Shown: positions 26,599-35,148 of the stretch, in pieces
Position numbering within the stretch: position 1 is the stretch's first letter
Layout: each line of letters starts with the position of its first letter
From: VXYL01 sp965203685
GTDB taxonomy: Bacteria; Pseudomonadota; Gammaproteobacteria; Pseudomonadales; Azotimanducaceae
Assembly (NCBI GenBank): GCA_965203685.1
Contig: OZ241908.1
Location: 3,720,001 to 3,784,000, forward strand
Length of the DNA stretch: 64,000 nt
Reading direction: 5' to 3'
Program-made: the position numbers and the translations under genes
Notes under the pieces: model-generated
Told to the model about the DNA's origin: nothing
Databases searched by the model: none
Seen by the model: only the letters and a program-made list of their open reading frames with translations

Positions 26599-27606
26599 CT
26601 AACCGTCACACGTCGCACCCGTCAGCAACCCCCAAAGAGCATCGCGCTGGGCGGCTCCCGTCGCGCGGTTGGTGACGAATCGCACATGGCGGCCTGACGT
26701 GGCTTCCGGATCAAGATCGATGCCCCAGAGCGGGTCGACCTGGTTCGGAACCAGGGAGTAGCGCATGTCGATGACGCGGTTCGGCACCACCGGGTCGAGG
26801 GCAACGTATCCGTCCGAAAACCAGCGGAACCGTTCCACGTCGCGGGCCTGCTGGGTGTCGCGATCGAGCCACGGCAAGTCCCGCGACAGTTCGAGGCGCG
26901 CGACGCTGGAACCCGGGCAGATCGAGACCGCGACACCCGTCCTGACCCCGTCGACGTAGAACCGGCCGTCGTGCTCGTAGACCACCTTCCACACGAGTAG
27001 GTTGGCGAACCCCGCCTTCGCCGTGAGGCGTTGCGGGTCGTGCCCGCGCGATGCGGCGAGCTCGGCGCCAGCGGCCTCCGCCCGTTGGTTCTGGACCACG
27101 CCGAGGGAGAGATAGGCGAACGCCCAGATCAACCCGGCCACGGCGTACGCGCGCCGCCGCCGGAGGACCGCGACGATCCCGAGCACGAGGAGCGGCACGG
27201 TGAACGACGGGTCGACCACAGAGACGTTGTTCCAGGCCACCCGGTAGTCCGTGAACGGCCAGAACAGTTGCGTTCCGTACGAGGTGCAGGCGTCGAGAAA
27301 GCCGTGGGTGGCGTAGCCGAGGAGGCAGGCCAGGTAGGACTCCCGGAGGGCAAGCGTGCGGCGTACCGTCCAGTGCAGCAATAGCGTCGCAATCGCCGCA
27401 CCGACGGGAATGAAAACCAGCGCGTGCGTGAACTGGCGGTGGTACTCCAAGAACAGCAGCGGGTCGGTCGGCGAGTTGATGAAGACGTCCAGGTCCGGCG
27501 CCATGCCCGCTAGGCAGCCGAGCAGGGCGGCCGCGCGCATCTTCTCCCGCGGGAACGCCGCCTGCGGCACGACGGCAGCGATTGTCCCTTGGCTGATCGG
27601 ATCCAT
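26599..27606 (-). CDS. DUF457/YdjM-like membrane-bound metal-dependent hydrolase
   Basis: A 335-residue protein starting at ATG 27606 (MDPISQGTIAAVVPQAAF). The N-terminal half matches the DUF457 family: GCLAGMAPDLDVFI, the ligand-rich YHRQFTHALVF and CLLGYATHGFLDACTSYGTQLFWPF, where Asp and His residues probably bind metal within four or five membrane helices. The C-terminal half (from about residue 195) is soluble and periplasmic or cytoplasmic. Relatives include YdjM, which is SOS-induced in E. coli, and phospholipase-C-like hydrolases; activity is not proven for most. It diverges from the PhyH/arylsulfotransferase pair. Confidence 0.83.
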   Translation of the reverse strand: MDPISQGTIAAVVPQAAFPREKMRAAALLGCLAGMAPDLDVFINSPTDPLLFLEYHRQFTHALVFIPVGAAIATLLLHWTVRRTLALRESYLACLLGYATHGFLDACTSYGTQLFWPFTDYRVAWNNVSVVDPSFTVPLLVLGIVAVLRRRRAYAVAGLIWAFAYLSLGVVQNQRAEAAGAELAASRGHDPQRLTAKAGFANLLVWKVVYEHDGRFYVDGVRTGVAVSICPGSSVARLELSRDLPWLDRDTQQARDVERFRWFSDGYVALDPVVPNRVIDMRYSLVPNQVDPLWGIDLDPEATSGRHVRFVTNRATGAAQRDALWGLLTGATCDG

Positions 27607-27771
27607 GGCTCCTAGTTTTCCCGACCGCGGTTCATCTTTGCAGTTGAATCGAACTCCTGGCCGTCGGAACTTGGCGGGTTCTTGATAGGGCGCAGCCCCG
27701 CTTCGATGTCGGTCTTGGCGAGGCAGCGCCGCAGTATGCCAAACTTGGCGCATCCCACCGTGGAACACGCC

Positions 27772-28662
27772 ATGGCCGTGACCATCAGCGAGCAGGTCAA
27801 GCGACTTGGCCTCGAGACGCACGTCCTGGAACTCGAGGTCGACGGCCTCACAGTGGTACCTCCCGAGGTGCACGGGGTCTCCATGGACCGCTTCGACGGC
27901 ATGGTGGAACTGCTCCTGGCCAAGTCGGCGCAGATGATCGGCTGCCCTTTCACGCTCGACCGCGGGCCGCACGCCGACCTCGAGTTCTCGCCCAATGCCT
28001 CGGGCCTCGCGGCGGTCGACAAGGACAACCGCAAGCCCGGCCAATTCCTGATCCAGCAGCTTGGCCGCCAACACCGGCTGTTCCGCGATCTCGCGATCAA
28101 CCCGGTTGCCGTGGCGCTCATGCGGCACATGATCGGCGACGACGCGGTGCGCTTCTCCAGCCACAACTCGTTCGTCAAGTGGCAGGACGATTTCGGCTAC
28201 GGACCCACCCTGGGCCTGCACTGCGACCAGACCCAGATGCCGCGCCCGTGGGGACGCGCCGCGCTCACCGCCAACACCAACTGGTGCCTGACCGACTACA
28301 CCAAGGAAGGCGGCTCGTTCGCCTACGTCCCCGGCTCCCACCGCTTGGGCCGCCGGCCCGACCAGCCGCAGGCTGCAAGCCGCGCCGTGCCGGTCGAGTG
28401 CCCCAAGGGGTCGGTGATCGTCTTCCACGGCGCCACCTGGCACGGCGCATTTCCACGCCTGATCCCCGGCATGCGGCTGTCGATCGCCAACTACTACCGC
28501 CACCACATGGTGATGTCGCAGGAGGACATCCGCACCACGTTTCCCCGGGAACTCGCCGACGACTGCGACGATCCCACGCTCTTCAAGCAACTGGCCGGGT
28601 TCAACGACCGGTTCCCGTACGCCGAGCAAAGCCAACCGGTGCCGATGCTGGCCGACGCCTGA
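27772..28662 (+). CDS. Phytanoyl-CoA dioxygenase (PhyH) family protein
   Basis: About 296 residues from ATG 27772 (MAVTISEQVKRLG); the frame is open to 27682 and ATG 27736 is an alternative. Fe(II)/2-oxoglutarate ligands are H150-x-D152 (GLHCDQTQMP) and H224 (ATWHGAFPR), with RLSIANYY containing the likely 2-oxoglutarate Arg. GGSFAYVPGSHRLGRRP is a typical PhyH element. A two-base gap separates it from the arylsulfotransferase-like gene, suggesting coupled expression and perhaps successive steps on one metabolite. Substrate is unknown. It shares little sequence with the other two PhyH proteins of this window. Confidence 0.87.
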   Translation: MAVTISEQVKRLGLETHVLELEVDGLTVVPPEVHGVSMDRFDGMVELLLAKSAQMIGCPFTLDRGPHADLEFSPNASGLAAVDKDNRKPGQFLIQQLGRQHRLFRDLAINPVAVALMRHMIGDDAVRFSSHNSFVKWQDDFGYGPTLGLHCDQTQMPRPWGRAALTANTNWCLTDYTKEGGSFAYVPGSHRLGRRPDQPQAASRAVPVECPKGSVIVFHGATWHGAFPRLIPGMRLSIANYYRHHMVMSQEDIRTTFPRELADDCDDPTLFKQLAGFNDRFPYAEQSQPVPMLADA

Positions 28663-28664
28663 CC

Positions 28665-29831
28665 GTGGGCTGGTCCGTCAACCGCCCCACCGGGCTGACC
28701 CACCATCATCCCAACCTCTCGACCAAGGGCTATACGCTCCTGACGCCAGGCGGCGGCGACGTCACCTACCTCATCGACATCGCCGGCCGCGTGGTGCACC
28801 AGTGGAAGTTCGACCACATCAAGCCGGGCTACGGCCGGTTGCTCCGCAACGGCAACCTGTTGATGACCGGGTCCGACAACGGCCTTGAACCGCCCCCCAA
28901 CCACGACGACATCCGCAAACCGCCCCCGCCGTTCGAGGAACGCGTGCGCATGCTCGGCGGCTACCACACCACGCTGTGCGAGGTGGATTGGCACGGCGAG
29001 GTGGTCTGGGAGTACGTCAACCCGTACCAGCACCACGACTTCTACCGTTTCGACAACGGCAACACGCTGGTGCCGATCTGGGTGGAGCTACCCGATGGGA
29101 TGCGCACGCGCGTGCGCGGCGGCCTGAAGCGTCCGCGCGAAAAACTGCCGCCCCTGATCGGCGACGAACTGCTCGAGATCGACCCGGCCGGTAAAGAAGT
29201 GCGCCGCATCGACGTCTGGCAATTGCTCGATCCCGTCAAGGATCCGATCTTCCCATCGATCCGACGTTGGGAGTGGACGCACGTCAACGGCATCGATGTG
29301 AACGCCGCCGGCAAGATCGTGTTCTCCGCACGCCACGTCAACCGGCTCGGCATCATCGACGCGGCGGGCGCTCTCGAGTGGACGTTCGACCAGACACAGC
29401 ACCAGCACCAGCCGACCTGGGTGCCCGCCGAGCCCAACGGCGACGACGGCGAGAACATCCTCGTCTTCGACAACGGCCACGCCGCCTCCCGGGTGATCGA
29501 GGTCGACCCGCGCGCGAACGAGATCGTGTGGACGTTCCGGGGCAAGCCGGCGTACCAGTTCTTCAGCGGCCACATCTCCGGGGCGGTGCAGTTGCCGACA
29601 CGCAACGTCCTCGTCTGCGAAGGCACGAGCGGCCGGTTGTTCGAGGTGACCCGGGCCGGCGAGGTCGTCTGGGAGTGGATCAACCCGTTCCTGAACACCG
29701 ATGGTCGCGGCGAACCCTCGGTGAGCATCTACCGTGCGCACCGCTACGCACCGGACCATCCGGCCCTGAGCGGTCGCACTCTTGATGCCGAGGCGTTCGG
29801 CAACCTGAACCGGCTTCACGGACTGATGTAG
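28665..29831 (+). CDS. Arylsulfotransferase (ASST)-like beta-propeller protein
   Basis: About 388 residues from GTG 28665, two bases after the PhyH stop; the frame is open further upstream only inside that gene. It shows a repeated propeller-blade pattern: GYTLLTPGGGDVTYLIDIAGRVVHQW, YGRLLRNGNLLMTGSD, EVDWHGEVVWEYVNPYQHHDFYRFDNGNTLV, THVNGIDVNAAGKIVFSARHVNRLGIID and NILVFDNGHAASRVIEVD. Bacterial ASST enzymes move sulfate between phenols in the periplasm using a catalytic His, and the candidate His residues HHDF and THVN are present. No signal peptide is visible, unlike the periplasmic enzymes, so a cytosolic role or another activity is possible. Confidence 0.78.
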   Translation: MGWSVNRPTGLTHHHPNLSTKGYTLLTPGGGDVTYLIDIAGRVVHQWKFDHIKPGYGRLLRNGNLLMTGSDNGLEPPPNHDDIRKPPPPFEERVRMLGGYHTTLCEVDWHGEVVWEYVNPYQHHDFYRFDNGNTLVPIWVELPDGMRTRVRGGLKRPREKLPPLIGDELLEIDPAGKEVRRIDVWQLLDPVKDPIFPSIRRWEWTHVNGIDVNAAGKIVFSARHVNRLGIIDAAGALEWTFDQTQHQHQPTWVPAEPNGDDGENILVFDNGHAASRVIEVDPRANEIVWTFRGKPAYQFFSGHISGAVQLPTRNVLVCEGTSGRLFEVTRAGEVVWEWINPFLNTDGRGEPSVSIYRAHRYAPDHPALSGRTLDAEAFGNLNRLHGLM

Positions 29832-29857
29832 GGACGCACACCTGGGTGCAAGGTCCA

Positions 29858-29883
29858 TTGCGGGCGAGGACGCCCGCGCACCT
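29858..29883. repeat. Dispersed hairpin repeat, copy 4 (convergent gap)
   Basis: TTGCGGGCGAGGACGCCCGCGCACC; stem GCGGGCG-agga-CGCCCGC (29860-29877). Only the second hairpin of the repeat is clearly present. It lies between convergent genes and probably works as a terminator. Confidence 0.7.
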
Positions 29884-29891
29884 CCCGTTGG

Positions 29892-31619
29892 CTACGGGGC
29901 GTAGCTCGGGTACAGAGATGTCAGCGACAGCGCAGCGTGGTAGTACGGGTCGCGCGGACAATGCTCGGCAACCAACGCGCGAAGCCTGTTCACGTCCGTT
30001 TCCGGATCCTCGCGCTTGCGCGACTGGGACTCGTGGTGGATCAGGCGGACATCGGGCAGGTAGACGTTGACGTATCCGCGAACCATGGCGCGGATGCACA
30101 ACTCGACGTCGCCGCCGCTGATGCGATAGGCCTCGTCGAAACCGCCGATGGCCTCAATGCGGTCGCGGGCGATGGCAAGGCAGGCGCCGGTCACGGCGGC
30201 CACGTTGCGCGGCACGGTCGGCGAGACGAAGAGATGCCCGTCGGACTCGGGGTCCACGCCGCAATAGACGTGCGCCGCGAGACCGCTGAATCCGGTCACG
30301 ACGCCCGCATGCTGAATCCGGCCGTTCGGGTAGAGCAGCAGCGCGCCGACGACGCCGACATCGTCCCGGCAGGCCACGTCGGCCAGCCGGGCGAGCCAGT
30401 GCTCGTGGGTGGGCTCTGTGTCGTTGTTGAGGAACACGTAGACATCACCCTTGGCGTGTGCCATGCCGACGTTGTTGAGCCAACTCCAGTTGAACGTTCC
30501 AGCCGCTGGGACGACGCGGAAGTCGCTCAGGCGCGTCTCGGCGTCGGCCAGCCACTGCCGGGTTTCCGGTTGCGTAGAACCGTTGTCCAGAACGATGACC
30601 TCGAACGAGCCGGGCGCGTTCGTCGCGTAGAGGCCCTCCACGCAAGGCGCAAGCAGGTCGATCCGGTCCCGGGTCGGGATGATGACGGACACGAACCGCG
30701 GCCGCCGCCCGTAGTGGCACACCCAGCCGCCAGCCTGCGTCGCGACCGACGCCTCCGACCCGTAACGGTTGTGCAGGTACGCCCGAAGGTAACTCGGTGC
30801 GGCATCCGGTCGCGCCGGCCGGTATCGGTGGGCGACAAAGGCATCGACGTGGCTCACCTCCGCCGCTTGCTCCGCCAGCATGAGCGACAGGCTGTGGAAA
30901 TCACCGATCGGGCGCTCCGGGATCTCCCTTGCTAGTTCATTCGTCACAGCCAAGCACGACGACAGGTAGTCCGCGTGGAGCAGGAGATCCGGCGAGAATC
31001 CGGGCTTGAAGAAGGGCTGGCCGCGCCGCCCGGCGTCGTCGATCACGTCTTCGTCACCGTAGAAGGCGACCTTCTCGTTGTCCTCGGAGGTGAACGGCAT
31101 CGCGCCGGGAACGCAGCCGGGCGCGAGAAAGGCGACGTACCGGTATGCGCTCGGGGACTCATCGAGATGCGCGCGCATGGTGGCGACCATGGTGTCCGGC
31201 GACCCATCCTCGGCGGCGACGACTTGAACGCCCGCCACGGAGACCGACTGCGTGGCGTGCTCCGAGTCGACCAGCACGATCACGTCGGCGAGGGCATGCT
31301 TGTTCGCCGCGACAAGGCCGAGGAAGGCCGGCAGGCCCTCGGCGTCCATGCCAACCGCGGATGCGAGCACGAGGACCCGCCCGTCGGGCAACGCCACGGC
31401 CGGTCGCTTACGCAGCCAGCGCCGATAGCGGTTTGGGTTGCCGCGTTGCGCGAAGTTCGCCGCCGTGGTCATCCAGGGAATGAGGGCGCGCCACTCGCCA
31501 GCGAGCAGTTTCTTGACCTTGTAGGTGGCAAACGGCCGCACGCCGCCTGCAAAGCGGACCAGGTTGGCGACGTTGGTCGCCAACAGCGCGAGGCGTCGCG
31601 CACGGCTCCGGATTCTCAT
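29892..31619 (-). CDS. Family 2 glycosyltransferase with N-terminal extension
   Basis: A 575-residue protein. The C-terminal half (from about residue 315) is a GT2/GT-A domain: FVSVIIPTRDRIDLLAPCVEGL, IVLDNGS, NWSWLNNVGMAHAKGDVYVFLNNDTEP (metal-binding DxD-like NDT), GVVGALLLYPNGRIQHAGVV, then GGFDEAYRISGGDVELCIR with the catalytic acidic residues. The first 300 residues hold an incomplete glycosyltransferase-like region (LVDSEHATQSVSVAGVQVVAAEDG, YRYVAFLAPGCV). It probably acts on surface polysaccharide or lipopolysaccharide at the inner membrane. Overlaps the start side of the GT4 gene by ATGA, so the two are coupled. Confidence 0.87.
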   Translation of the reverse strand: MRIRSRARRLALLATNVANLVRFAGGVRPFATYKVKKLLAGEWRALIPWMTTAANFAQRGNPNRYRRWLRKRPAVALPDGRVLVLASAVGMDAEGLPAFLGLVAANKHALADVIVLVDSEHATQSVSVAGVQVVAAEDGSPDTMVATMRAHLDESPSAYRYVAFLAPGCVPGAMPFTSEDNEKVAFYGDEDVIDDAGRRGQPFFKPGFSPDLLLHADYLSSCLAVTNELAREIPERPIGDFHSLSLMLAEQAAEVSHVDAFVAHRYRPARPDAAPSYLRAYLHNRYGSEASVATQAGGWVCHYGRRPRFVSVIIPTRDRIDLLAPCVEGLYATNAPGSFEVIVLDNGSTQPETRQWLADAETRLSDFRVVPAAGTFNWSWLNNVGMAHAKGDVYVFLNNDTEPTHEHWLARLADVACRDDVGVVGALLLYPNGRIQHAGVVTGFSGLAAHVYCGVDPESDGHLFVSPTVPRNVAAVTGACLAIARDRIEAIGGFDEAYRISGGDVELCIRAMVRGYVNVYLPDVRLIHHESQSRKREDPETDVNRLRALVAEHCPRDPYYHAALSLTSLYPSYAP

Positions 31620-32743
31620 GCGGGCGAGAGGCCAACCAGGTCCGCGTAGATCCCCGCGTAGCGGTCACCCATCAAGCCGCCGTTGAAGAGGCGCTCGAAT
31701 CGTCGCCGGGCGCATAGCCCCATCCGGTCCGCCATGGCTGGATGTTCGTGCAACTGGTCCATCGCCTGGCGCAGCGCCTTGGCGGAAGCGGGCGTGACCA
31801 CGAGGCCGGTCTCGCCGTCGACGTTGACATGGCTGGTTCCCGAGCCGACTTCAGTGGAAATCAGCGGCTTGGCGTGCATCGCGCCTTCGAGCAAGGTGAC
31901 GCCGAACGCTTCCGAGCGCATGTAGGACGGGAAGACCACGCCGCGGCTGAGCGCCAGCAGTGCGACTTTGGTCTGGTCGCTGACGTGACCCGCGAACACG
32001 ACGTTCGTGAGCTTCAAATCCTCGGCTTGGCGCTTCAACTCGGCCTCGGTGGGCCCCGACCCGACGATGACCACCCGGTAGGGTGCTCCGGCGATGGCAT
32101 CGAGGAGGATGTGCAGGCACTTGTAGTAGCGCAGGACGCCGACGAACAGGAAGAAGCCCTCGCCGAACTCGGCGCGCGCCGCATCGATCTCGCCTTCGGC
32201 CGCCACCGGGTACGACGCCGGGTCCAGGCCGATCGGGACGATGTCCACCCGGTCTTCGAACTTAGGGAGGACGTTCGACGTCGCGAAGTAGTTCGGCGAC
32301 GTGCAGACGATCCGGTCGATGGCGTTCAAGAACTTCGTCATCAACGGGGCGTAGATCAGCGCCAGGAAGCGTTGCCGGACGATGTCGGAGTGGTAGGTCA
32401 GCACGGTCGGCACTTTCACGCCCGCGGCGAAGTGCAGCACGTCCGCGAACGGCCATGGGAAGTGGTAGTGCACGACGTCGGCCCACTTCAGCAGGCGCCG
32501 GAACATGGACAGCATCTGCAGCGAGACGCTGCACGACGCCACTTCCGCGTGCAGCTTAGACCGGTAGACCACGGCCTCCGCGCGGCGCACGACCCTAGGC
32601 TCCACCGAAGGGCTGACGCAGAGCACGCGGCTTTCCACGTCGTGGCGCTGCGTGTTGAGGCAGATCTGCCGGATCACCTCCTCCAAGCCGCCCTGGGTCT
32701 GGGGGAAGTAGGTCCGGTAGACATGTAGAACGCGTATTGACAT
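31616..32743 (-). CDS. Family 4 glycosyltransferase
   Basis: About 375 residues from ATG 32743 (MSIRVLHVYRTYFPQTQGGLEEVI), which gives the classical N-terminal Gly-rich GT4 start; the frame is open to 32989 without a better start. GT-B fold: acceptor domain with DVVHYHFPWP and TYHSDIVRQ, donor domain with FLFVGVLRYYKCLHILLDA, VVIVGSGPTEAELK and the EAFGVTLLEGAMHAKPLISTE motif whose Glu residues bind the nucleotide sugar. Probably adds a sugar to an extracellular polysaccharide or LPS. Coupled by a 4-bp overlap to the downstream GT2 gene; no other polysaccharide genes are close. Confidence 0.88.
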   Translation of the reverse strand: MSIRVLHVYRTYFPQTQGGLEEVIRQICLNTQRHDVESRVLCVSPSVEPRVVRRAEAVVYRSKLHAEVASCSVSLQMLSMFRRLLKWADVVHYHFPWPFADVLHFAAGVKVPTVLTYHSDIVRQRFLALIYAPLMTKFLNAIDRIVCTSPNYFATSNVLPKFEDRVDIVPIGLDPASYPVAAEGEIDAARAEFGEGFFLFVGVLRYYKCLHILLDAIAGAPYRVVIVGSGPTEAELKRQAEDLKLTNVVFAGHVSDQTKVALLALSRGVVFPSYMRSEAFGVTLLEGAMHAKPLISTEVGSGTSHVNVDGETGLVVTPASAKALRQAMDQLHEHPAMADRMGLCARRRFERLFNGGLMGDRYAGIYADLVGLSPA

Positions 32744-32933
32744 CGGGCGGTGCCGGCCGATCCAAGGCCAAGCCGGTTGTTGAGCGCGTAAGTGCCCGGC
32801 AAGCCTACACCATGATCGCGGCAGCCGTGGAATACGCGCTGCCCGCGACAGCGTTTGGTCCGTGACAGGTGTAACGGCAAGTGCTGACAAGCGTCCGTGG
32901 CGCGCCCAAGCGTCCGCGAAGATCATCGTGGGC

Positions 32934-33854
32934 ATGGAGCATCCATTGCGTGACTCGACCGTCGCGGCATCTCTCGCCAACGTCACCAAGCGTTACGGCG
33001 CGGTCACGGCGTTGCACGATGTCAGCCTCGACATCCACGTCGGTGAAGCGGTCGCCGTGCTGGGCCCGAACGGCGCCGGCAAGACCACGGCCGTCGGATT
33101 GCTGCTCGGCACGCTGCGGCCGGACGACGGCGAGTTGAGTGTCCTTGGCGACGATCCGACCCGCCGGCGATGCCGACAGCGGATCGGCGCCATGTTGCAG
33201 ATCTCCGGCGTGCCGACCACGCTTCGCGTCCGCGAACACGTCGACCTGTTCCGCAGCTACTACCCGGCCCCGCTCCACCGCGAGACCATCATTGCCACCG
33301 CGGGCCTCGACGGTCTGCAGAACCGGCTCTACGGCAAGCTGAGCGGCGGAGAGAAGCAGCGCCTGCACTTGGCCCTCGCCCTGTGCGGAAACCCCGACCT
33401 CCTGTTCCTGGACGAGCCGACCACCGGACTCGACGTCGAGTCCCGGCGACGGTTGTGGCAAGAGATCCGTGCCGTCATCGACGCCGGCCGCACGGTGGTA
33501 TTGACGACGCACAACATCGAGGAGGCCGATGCGCTCGCCGATCGCATCGTGCTCCTCGACCGCGGCCGTGTCATCGCCAGCGGCACGCCGGCGGAGATCA
33601 AGCGCGACACCGCGGGAAGTCGGATCACCGCCGTCACAACCCTCGCGACTTGCGCCATCGAAAAGCTGCCCGGCGTGACCAGGGTCCGCCGCGATGCCCG
33701 GCGACTGGAGATCTTCGCCAACCAACCGGAAGGGGTCGTGCGCGCGCTCCTCGCGATGGACCACGATCTCAAGGAGCTTGAAGTCAACCGTGCAACGCTG
33801 GAGGAGGCATTCCTGAGCCTGATCCGGCCCGCCGCCGAGGAGCACACCCCATGA
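32934..33854 (+). CDS. ABC transporter ATP-binding protein (ABC-2 type)
   Basis: About 306 residues from ATG 32934; the frame is open to 32862. Complete ATPase: Walker A GPNGAGKTT, Q-loop MLQISGVPTTLRV, signature LSGGEKQRL, Walker B LLFLDEPTTGLD and H-loop TTHNIEEADAL, followed by the C-terminal extension typical of CcmA/DrrA-type subunits. First gene of a five-gene operon in which every junction overlaps by four bases. The partner permease is the third gene. DesKR-type regulators at the end of the operon suggest control by membrane or envelope state; the transported molecule is unknown. Confidence 0.92.
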   Translation: MEHPLRDSTVAASLANVTKRYGAVTALHDVSLDIHVGEAVAVLGPNGAGKTTAVGLLLGTLRPDDGELSVLGDDPTRRRCRQRIGAMLQISGVPTTLRVREHVDLFRSYYPAPLHRETIIATAGLDGLQNRLYGKLSGGEKQRLHLALALCGNPDLLFLDEPTTGLDVESRRRLWQEIRAVIDAGRTVVLTTHNIEEADALADRIVLLDRGRVIASGTPAEIKRDTAGSRITAVTTLATCAIEKLPGVTRVRRDARRLEIFANQPEGVVRALLAMDHDLKELEVNRATLEEAFLSLIRPAAEEHTP

Positions 33855-34399
33855 ACGTGACCAATCGCCTTGCCGCCTGCGGCGCAGCGATCCTCGCCGC
33901 GCTGGCCGCTGTTGCAGCGACGCCTGAGGCGGCCGACATCGCCGCGCAGCCGGTAAGGATGCTGGACGGCAAAGTCGGGGCCCTCACCCTGGATCCGGCG
34001 CGCGGCGGCATCCTCGTGCTGGGCTTCAGCCGCGAGTCGAACCCGCAAGCCCGGGAGTGGGGCCTGCAACTGCGCGCCAAGTCAGCCGAAAACGGTCATC
34101 AGGGGGTTCCGCTCCACAACGTCGTCGTACTCGTCGGCGCGCCGCGCTTCGTCCGTGGCTTGATTCGACGTGGAATCAGGGCCGGCGTCCCCGAGGAAGA
34201 CCGAAGCACGTTCTACATCGTCGAGGAGGACGATACGTTTTGGCGCGCCTTGGCCGCGGTCGAGGACGACGCCCCGGCCTACATCCTCCGCGTCGATCCT
34301 AAGGGGCTCGTGTGCGCCCGCCATGTCGGCGCTGCGAGTGAGGATGCCGTTGCTCAAATCCTAGAAACGCCCTGCCCCGCCGTCGGGAACGACCCGTGA
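33851..34399 (+). CDS. Secreted thioredoxin-fold-like protein of the ABC operon
   Basis: A 182-residue protein with a Sec signal (MNVTNRLAACGAAILAALAAVAATPEAA). The mature part has the strand GGILVLGFSRESNPQAREW, then VVVLVGAPRFVRGLIRRGI and AYILRVDPKGLVCARHVG, a layout reminiscent of thioredoxin-like proteins, but no CxxC is present at the expected place, so redox activity is doubtful. It is inserted between the ATPase and permease genes by 4-bp overlaps on both sides, which makes it a likely periplasmic partner of the transporter or a signal input for the kinase. I do not recognise a named family. Confidence 0.72.
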   Translation: MNVTNRLAACGAAILAALAAVAATPEAADIAAQPVRMLDGKVGALTLDPARGGILVLGFSRESNPQAREWGLQLRAKSAENGHQGVPLHNVVVLVGAPRFVRGLIRRGIRAGVPEEDRSTFYIVEEDDTFWRALAAVEDDAPAYILRVDPKGLVCARHVGAASEDAVAQILETPCPAVGNDP

Positions 34400-35148
34400 A
34401 CGCCGCCGCGACTGTCAGGACCTACTGGCTGGAGTCCAAGTTCGAATTCCTGAAGAACCTGCGGCTGCCGGTGTTCTCGCTGTCCACGCTGCTGTTCCCG
34501 GTGATGTTCTACCTGATGTTCGGTCTCGCCTTCGGCGGCAACACGATCGGTCCGGTGGCGCGACCGCTCTACTTCGCCGTCGCCTACAGCGCCTTCGGCG
34601 TCGTCGGCGCGTGCCTTTTCGGATTCGGCGCCAACGTCGCCATCGAACGCGGCCAGGGCTGGCTGCTGCTGCGACGCGCATTTCCGGCCCCGCCGCTCGC
34701 GTACTTTGTCGCCAAGATGTTCATGGCCACCGCGTTCAGCCTGGCCATCATCGCCATCCTCCTCGCCTTGGCCGTGATCGCTGGCGGCGTAAGCCTGGGC
34801 CTTGCCGAACTGGCGCGAGTCGTCCCCCTGTTGCTGGTCGGGACGCTGCCGTTCAGCGCCATGGGGCTCGCGCTCGGCACCGTGTGCGGGCCGAACTCGG
34901 CACCGGCCGTGATCAACCTGGTCTACCTGCCGCTGGCGTTCGCGGGCGGCATGTGGATTCCGATCCAATATCTGCCCGCGCCCGTCCAGGCGATCGCACC
35001 GTTCCTGCCCACCTACCACTACGTGCAACTCGCGCTAGCCGGAATCGGCACCGGTGCGGGCGAGGTCGTCCTGCACCTGCTCGTGCTCGGAGGGGTCACG
35101 GCGGTGTGCCTCGCAGGCGCGGCTGTGTTCTACTCCCGCCAACCGTGA
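34396..35148 (+). CDS. ABC-2 type transporter permease
   Basis: A 250-residue integral membrane protein with about six hydrophobic segments (LPVFSLSTLLFPVMFYLMFGLAF, LYFAVAYSAFGVVGACLFGFGANV, MFMATAFSLAIIAILLALAVIAG, VVPLLLVGTLPFSAMGLALGTVCG, VINLVYLPLAFAGGMWIP and the C-terminal helix). The GTVCGPNSAPAVINLVYLPLAFAGGMWIPIQYLP region is characteristic of ABC-2 permeases paired with DesKR-type two-component systems. GTG start at 34396 overlaps the previous stop. With the ATPase two genes upstream it forms the export complex in the cytoplasmic membrane. Confidence 0.9.
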   Translation: MNAAATVRTYWLESKFEFLKNLRLPVFSLSTLLFPVMFYLMFGLAFGGNTIGPVARPLYFAVAYSAFGVVGACLFGFGANVAIERGQGWLLLRRAFPAPPLAYFVAKMFMATAFSLAIIAILLALAVIAGGVSLGLAELARVVPLLLVGTLPFSAMGLALGTVCGPNSAPAVINLVYLPLAFAGGMWIPIQYLPAPVQAIAPFLPTYHYVQLALAGIGTGAGEVVLHLLVLGGVTAVCLAGAAVFYSRQP

